Shown here piece after piece: positions 6,644-10,887 of a DNA stretch of 10,887 bases. The first letter of the stretch is position 1. Each line of letters opens with the position of its first letter. Where the stretch lies: assembly GCA_039934475.1 (NCBI GenBank), contig JBDTMC010000261.1:1-10887 (forward strand). The letters are read 5' to 3'. The position numbers and the translations under genes are program-made. The DNA comes from JBDTMC01 sp039934475. GTDB taxonomy: Bacteria; Acidobacteriota; Terriglobia; Bryobacterales; Bryobacteraceae. The notes beneath the pieces were generated by a model. It was not told the DNA's origin. It did no database searches and saw only the letters and a list, made by a program, of their open reading frames with translations.

Positions 6644-8668
6644 ATGGCATTTCAACTGGCGGTGGATTACAGTCCCCGAGGGGACCAGGTAACCGCCATT
6701 GAGCAACTCGTTCGGGGCATTCACGACGGAGAGCAGCATCAGGTTTTGCTCGGTGTCACCGGATCGGGTAAGACATTTACAATGGCCAAGGTCATTGAGG
6801 CCTTTGGCCGCCCCTCCCTTGTGCTGGCTCACAACAAGACGCTGGCGGCGCAGCTCTACCACGAATTCAGAACGTTCTTCCCTCACAACGCCGTCGAGTA
6901 TTTCGTAAGCTACTACGACTACTATCAGCCGGAAGCCTATATTCCCTCCGGCGATGTCTACATCGAGAAGGAATCTACGATCAACGAGGAACTGGACAAA
7001 CTGCGGCTGTCGGCGACTCGTTCCTTGTTTGAACGGCGCGACTGCGTCATCGTCGCCAGCGTCAGCTGTATTTACGGCCTCGGCTCGCCGGATGCGTACT
7101 ATGGCATGCTGCTGATGCTCGATAAGGGGCAGAAGATCGGCCGCCAGCAGATTGTCCAGAAGCTGGTGGAAATTCTGTACGAGCGCAACGACGGGGACTT
7201 CCGTCGCGGCACCTTCCGCGTTCGTGGCGATGTGATCGAGGTTTTTCCAACCTACGACGATAACGCCTACCGCATCGAATTGTGGGGCGACGAAGTGGAG
7301 AGCCTTTCGCAAATCGATCCGTTACTTGGCCAGGTGCGCCAGACCTATGCCCGGCTGCCAATCTACCCGAAGACACACTATGTGATGTCTCCAACCACGA
7401 AGCAGCAAGCCATGCAAAGCATCGAGAATGAGCTGCAGTGGTGGCGCGGCGAGTTGGAGAAGCAGGGCAAATTGATCGAGGCCCAGCGGCTGCACCAGCG
7501 GACCATGTTCGATCTGGAGATGATCAAGCAGATCGGTTATTGCCACGGAATCGAGAATTACTCGCGGCATTTCTCCGGGCGGCTGCCGGGTGAAGCACCT
7601 CCAACGTTGCTTGACTATCTTCCGGCCGATTCGCTGATCTTTCTCGACGAGAGCCACCAAACCGTGCCGCAGTTACAGGGCATGTATCACGGCGACCGCT
7701 CGCGCAAGCAGAATCTGGTCAACTATGGTTTCCGCCTACCCAGCGCGATGGACAACCGGCCGCTGACGTTCGAAGAGTTCGAGAACCGGGTGAATCAGGT
7801 GGTCTATGTCTCAGCCACCCCCGGTCCTTACGAGTTGACGAAAGCTGCCGGTGAAGTGATTGAGCAGGTGATTCGTCCGACTGGGCTGGTAGATCCGGAA
7901 GTTGAGATCCGGCCTATTAAAGGCCAGGTGGACGACCTGCTTAACGAGATCCGGATACGTACCGAGTGCAACGAGCGAGTGTTGATCACAACCCTTACCA
8001 AGCGCATGTCCGAGGACCTGGCGGAGTACTATTCGGAAGTGGGAGTGCGCTGCCGCTATCTCCATTCCGAAGTAAGTACACTGGACCGGATCAAGATTCT
8101 GCGCGATTTGCGACGCGGCGAGTTTGATGCCCTGATCGGCGTGAACCTGCTCCGGGAAGGTCTGGACCTGCCGGAGGTATCGCTGGTCGCCATTTTAGAT
8201 GCGGACAAAGAGGGCTTCCTGCGGTCCACCGGTTCTCTCATTCAAACTATGGGCCGGGCGGCGCGCAACGTGAACGGACGGGCCATCCTCTACGCCGACG
8301 TCTTAACCGTAAGCATGCGGCGTGCTATCGACGAAACCAATCGCAGACGCCGCATCCAGCAAGACTACAACGAGCTGAACAACATCACTCCACAGACAAT
8401 CATCAAGCCGATAGATATGTGTCTGGTCGCCGTGGCAGAGGGCGACTACGTAACAGTGCCGTTAGAGCCCGAGAGCGAAGTGGAACAACTGACTCCCCAG
8501 GAGCGGGAGCGCTTTCTCGGGGAACTGGAAACGCACATGCGGGAAGCGGCCAAGAGGTTCGAATTCGAGAAGGCAGCACAGATACGAGACCGCATCAAGG
8601 CACTACGAGGGCCCAAAGCGTATGAGGAAAACACGGCAGCTGGCGCTGATTTGCGCCGGCCCGGCTAA
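6644..8668 (+). CDS. uvrB: UvrABC excinuclease subunit B
   Basis: UvrB is the damage-verification helicase-like subunit of nucleotide excision repair. It is loaded on DNA by UvrA and then recruits UvrC for dual incision. The 674-aa length matches E. coli UvrB (673). Visible landmarks are the Walker A motif GVTGSGKT (37-44), the beta-hairpin region YYDYYQPEAYIP (90-101) that clamps a DNA strand, the DESH Walker B box (335-338), the motif VI segment QTMGRAARN (534-542) with its arginine finger, and a C-terminal UVR domain at about 620-657 that binds UvrC. All are intact. Motif VI has Met536 where Ile is common, a mild change. The N-terminus (MAFQLAVDYSPRGDQ) fits the family. Downstream, the DUF2520-like gene starts inside its last codons. 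Confidence 0.99.
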   Translation: MAFQLAVDYSPRGDQVTAIEQLVRGIHDGEQHQVLLGVTGSGKTFTMAKVIEAFGRPSLVLAHNKTLAAQLYHEFRTFFPHNAVEYFVSYYDYYQPEAYIPSGDVYIEKESTINEELDKLRLSATRSLFERRDCVIVASVSCIYGLGSPDAYYGMLLMLDKGQKIGRQQIVQKLVEILYERNDGDFRRGTFRVRGDVIEVFPTYDDNAYRIELWGDEVESLSQIDPLLGQVRQTYARLPIYPKTHYVMSPTTKQQAMQSIENELQWWRGELEKQGKLIEAQRLHQRTMFDLEMIKQIGYCHGIENYSRHFSGRLPGEAPPTLLDYLPADSLIFLDESHQTVPQLQGMYHGDRSRKQNLVNYGFRLPSAMDNRPLTFEEFENRVNQVVYVSATPGPYELTKAAGEVIEQVIRPTGLVDPEVEIRPIKGQVDDLLNEIRIRTECNERVLITTLTKRMSEDLAEYYSEVGVRCRYLHSEVSTLDRIKILRDLRRGEFDALIGVNLLREGLDLPEVSLVAILDADKEGFLRSTGSLIQTMGRAARNVNGRAILYADVLTVSMRRAIDETNRRRRIQQDYNELNNITPQTIIKPIDMCLVAVAEGDYVTVPLEPESEVEQLTPQERERFLGELETHMREAAKRFEFEKAAQIRDRIKALRGPKAYEENTAAGADLRRPG

Positions 8669-9449
8669 CAGTCAAGCGCTGGCGCAATTGCCTGGCATCG
8701 ACGACAGACTGGGACCTGTCAAGGCAACATCCTTCCGGCTGGCGAGCCGGATTACAAACGCGCTTCGTTCCGGGTTTCCAGCAAGGACCTTTGAGGATCT
8801 CGCCGAATGCGGCATCATCCTCGTTGTGGCCCCTGACCGCGGGGTGAAGAAAGTGGTCGATGACCTTGTTCGCTCAAAAATCCCGTGGCCCGGGAAGATG
8901 GTAGTGCTGTTGAGCGCAGCGCTGGACAGCTCTGAATTGAAGGTGCTGGCCGAACGGGGCGCGGGAGTCGCCTCACTGCACAATGTGGAGGGAATGGCAG
9001 GCCCGCGCTATCTGGCCGAAGGGACCACCTCGGTGCTGCGGGAACTGCGCAGTATTTTGCCCATCGGTTCTCAAATGATGGAAATGGAGCCGGGCAAGAA
9101 ACAGCTCTGCCTGGCGGGTCTCTCGCTGGTGACGACGATGCTTACCCCAATGATCGATTCGGCAGTGGACTGCCTCAAGATGGGCGGATTGTCCGGCCGG
9201 GAGTGCAGCGCACTGGTGGATCGCCTGGTAACGAACACGGCACGAGCTTACGTGAAGAGCGGTCCCAAAAGCTGGGGGGGTGCACTGGCAGACCGAGATT
9301 GGAGCGCGATTAGTAAGCAGATGAGCGCAATTTCAGCCCGTGACCCCGAACTGGCAAAGTGGTTCGAGCAATGTGCTACCTATGCCGTCCGGCGCCTGCA
9401 TGGAGAGACCGAATTGGCTACGCAGACCCGCGTGAAGGCGGCCAGCTAG
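8622..9449 (+). CDS. Rossmann-like / DUF2520 domain protein
   Basis: The 275-aa protein resembles the Rossmann-like plus DUF2520 group, distant relatives of pyrroline-5-carboxylate and ketopantoate reductases; no reaction is established for the group. The N-terminal strand LALICAGPANSQ (7-18) is a degenerate nucleotide-binding start without a canonical GxGxxG. RLASRITNALRSG follows (39-51), then a second strand ending in VVAPDRGV, then MVVLLSAA and GAGVASLHNVEGM (113-125), in the position of the SLHP motif in that family, with Asn in place of Pro. The C-terminal half is helical. ATG 8622 is used because the first Rossmann strand is encoded inside the 47-bp overlap with uvrB and no later start keeps it. 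The different frame and close linkage suggest translational coupling with uvrB. A G7 run at 9274-9280 does not break the frame. The family call is moderately sure; function is unknown. Confidence 0.78.
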   Translation: MRKTRQLALICAGPANSQALAQLPGIDDRLGPVKATSFRLASRITNALRSGFPARTFEDLAECGIILVVAPDRGVKKVVDDLVRSKIPWPGKMVVLLSAALDSSELKVLAERGAGVASLHNVEGMAGPRYLAEGTTSVLRELRSILPIGSQMMEMEPGKKQLCLAGLSLVTTMLTPMIDSAVDCLKMGGLSGRECSALVDRLVTNTARAYVKSGPKSWGGALADRDWSAISKQMSAISARDPELAKWFEQCATYAVRRLHGETELATQTRVKAAS

Positions 9450-9473
9450 CCGACTGCGATAGGATGGCATCGC

Positions 9474-9478
9474 GAGGA
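9474..9478 (+). promoter_or_regulatory. Shine-Dalgarno sequence for the ribulokinase gene
   Basis: GAGGA lies seven bases before the GTG at 9486. It decides the start codon, since the nearby ATGs at 9464 and 9479 are in other frames. It is the clearest Shine-Dalgarno match in the window, in contrast with the apparently leaderless genes. Confidence 0.6.
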
Positions 9479-9485
9479 ATGCATC

Positions 9486-10887
9486 GTGGCCATTGTTGCG
9501 GGTGTGGATTACGGGACGCTCAGCGTTCGGGTCTCTATTGTAGACAGTGAGAAAGGGCGGATCGGATCGGCCGTTGCCGAGTATCCGCTGGCACGGCGTA
9601 AGGACGACCCCGACTACGCCACTCAGAAGCACGCCGACCACATGAGCGCGCTCCAGAATGCCATGCGCGACGCATTGGCTGCAGCATGCGTAGATGGTGC
9701 GCGCGTAGAGGCGCTCGCCATCGACACTACAGGATCGAGCGTCATCCCGGTGGACGCCCACTTAACACCGATCGGCGATTACTACCTGTGGTGCGATCAC
9801 CGCGCAAAATTGGAGGCAGCCGAGATCACCACCACCGCCCATGAGGAGCACCTGGAAGCAATCGACTGGTGCGGCGGCGTCTATTCATCGGAATGGGGTT
9901 GGGCGAAGCTTCTCCACTGGCTGCGGCATAACCCGGATCAGCGCGCTCGTTTTGCTTCTGCGTTCGAACATTGCGATCTGGTGGCGGCCGTTCTCTGCGG
10001 CATCACCAACGTGGCAGATGCGCCGCGCAGCATCTGCGCCATGGGCCACAAGTGGATGTGGAACGAGGCGCTGGGCGGGCTGCCGCCGGAATCGTTTCTG
10101 ACAGCGGTAGACAAGAGTCTGGCGGGAGTGCGGGCGGCGTTGGGCGGACGGTATGAAACCTCGTCGGCCATTGCCGGTACGCTCACTCCGGAGTGGGCCA
10201 ACAGGTTAGGGTTGGCTGCCGGAATTCCGATTCCAGTCGGTGCCTTCGACGCGCATTGGGATGCCGTCGGAGCGGGGATTCGTGAGGGCGACGTGGTGAA
10301 TGTCGTCGGCACATCCACTTGCATCATGGCCATCGCGAAGCACGTGGAACTGGTGGAGGGGGTGTGCGGCGTCGTGCAGGGTTCCATCCACCCCGACTAC
10401 TTCGGCATCGAGGCCGGGCTATCGGCGACGGGCGACATCTTCGATGCCATCGCCAAGCGCTCCGGACGCAGCGTCGCTGAACTGTCGGCGGACTTACCAA
10501 CGTATCGCGCCGGTCAGACTGGCCTGCTGCGATTGACCTGGGATAATGGCGACCGTACTGTGCTGGTTAACCCTAACCTCGGCGGCGTCACCTTGGGATG
10601 GAACCTCACACATACCGCGCAGGACGAGTTGTTTGCGGCCATCGAAGGCACCGCCTTTCATACCCGAATCATCCTCGAAAGGATGCAGGAGCGGGGTGTG
10701 CGGATTGACCGCGTCATCAATGGCGGAGGCATCCCGCGACGGAACGAAACGTTGAATCGCGTCTACGCCAACGTGTTAGGCAAGCCAGTGTTGGTCCCGG
10801 ATGGCGATGTGACAAGCTTAGGCTCCGCCATCTTCGCGTTTCTCGCGGCAGGCACCTTTAGCACGATCGATGAGGCGCAGCAGGCGT
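9486..10887 (+). CDS. araB: Ribulokinase, AraB-type FGGY kinase (3' end outside the window)
   Basis: This enzyme phosphorylates ribulose (usually L-ribulose to L-ribulose-5-phosphate in arabinose catabolism) with ATP, in the cytoplasm. The visible 467 residues start from GTG 9486 and run in frame to the window end; full-length AraB is about 560 aa. FGGY features in order are the phosphate-binding VDYGTLSVRV (7-16), the IDTTGSSVIPVD segment (79-90) followed by YLWCDHRAKLEAAEI (100-114) typical of AraB, the likely catalytic base Asp255 in FDAHWDAVGAG, the ATP-domain NVVGTSTC (272-279), and the INGGGIPRRN loop (411-420). The AraB subgroup is better supported than xylulokinase or glycerol kinase because of the DTTGSS and GTSTC contexts. 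The gap to the upstream DUF2520 gene is 36 bp. Whether araA and araD follow cannot be seen. Confidence 0.93.
   Translation, partial: MAIVAGVDYGTLSVRVSIVDSEKGRIGSAVAEYPLARRKDDPDYATQKHADHMSALQNAMRDALAAACVDGARVEALAIDTTGSSVIPVDAHLTPIGDYYLWCDHRAKLEAAEITTTAHEEHLEAIDWCGGVYSSEWGWAKLLHWLRHNPDQRARFASAFEHCDLVAAVLCGITNVADAPRSICAMGHKWMWNEALGGLPPESFLTAVDKSLAGVRAALGGRYETSSAIAGTLTPEWANRLGLAAGIPIPVGAFDAHWDAVGAGIREGDVVNVVGTSTCIMAIAKHVELVEGVCGVVQGSIHPDYFGIEAGLSATGDIFDAIAKRSGRSVAELSADLPTYRAGQTGLLRLTWDNGDRTVLVNPNLGGVTLGWNLTHTAQDELFAAIEGTAFHTRIILERMQERGVRIDRVINGGGIPRRNETLNRVYANVLGKPVLVPDGDVTSLGSAIFAFLAAGTFSTIDEAQQA

Noticed and set aside
6368..7312. Long antisense frame (314 aa) across the end of yihY and the start of uvrB
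   Set aside because: It covers two well-supported genes on the other strand and shows no domain features of its own.
9274..9280. Run of seven G as a possible frameshift or phase-variation site
   Set aside because: The reading frame is consistent on both sides (SWGGALADRDW continues into a sensible helical region) and a single short run in a GC-rich gene is not unusual.
1..10887. CRISPR array, tRNA/rRNA, insertion sequence, toxin-antitoxin or defence locus
   Set aside because: I looked for direct repeats with spacers, cloverleaf-type sequence, transposase motifs and small paired genes on both strands and found none that could be supported.

Overview
This window looks like a stretch of chromosome from a moderately GC-rich bacterium carrying ordinary housekeeping and metabolic genes. 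The gene mix suggests an Acidobacteriota lineage of the Bryobacter/Solibacter type: a GMC oxidoreductase, a small delta-9-type desaturase, a DUF2520-like protein directly after uvrB, and few Shine-Dalgarno sequences with -10-like boxes right next to start codons. That placement is inferred from style and recollection, not from a search. I see no RNA genes, insertion sequences, CRISPR arrays, phage genes or attachment sites, and no intergenic gap longer than about 80 bases.

Layout. Positions 14-1717, minus strand: msrA (methionine sulfoxide reductase A), followed by a 373-aa protein of unknown function. Positions 1773-3419, plus strand and divergent from msrA: a GMC-family flavoprotein dehydrogenase with a four-cysteine iron-sulfur-type motif. 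Positions 3416-4929, minus strand: a fumarylacetoacetate-hydrolase-family enzyme followed, through a TAATG stop/start overlap, by a TIGR02206/YwaF-type membrane protein. The last of these meets the GMC gene with interlocked stop codons. Positions 5009-6613, plus strand: an acyl-lipid/acyl-CoA desaturase and a YihY/BrkB membrane protein, 12 bp apart. Positions 6644-9449, plus strand: uvrB with its own well-formed promoter, then a Rossmann/DUF2520-like protein whose start lies 47 bp inside uvrB. Positions 9486-10887, plus strand: an AraB-type ribulokinase cut off by the window end.

How the genes fit together. There is no single pathway here. The window is a series of short transcription units of one or two genes: oxidative-damage repair (msrA), alcohol or sugar oxidation (GMC), keto-acid catabolism (FAH family), membrane lipid unsaturation plus a membrane protein, nucleotide excision repair (uvrB), and sugar kinase activity (araB).

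No convincing new multigene system is visible. The points most worth following up are the cysteine cluster in the GMC enzyme, the repeated placement of -10-like boxes a few bases before start codons (suggesting leaderless or near-leaderless mRNAs, strongest at uvrB), the long uvrB/DUF2520 overlap, and the unidentified 373-aa protein.
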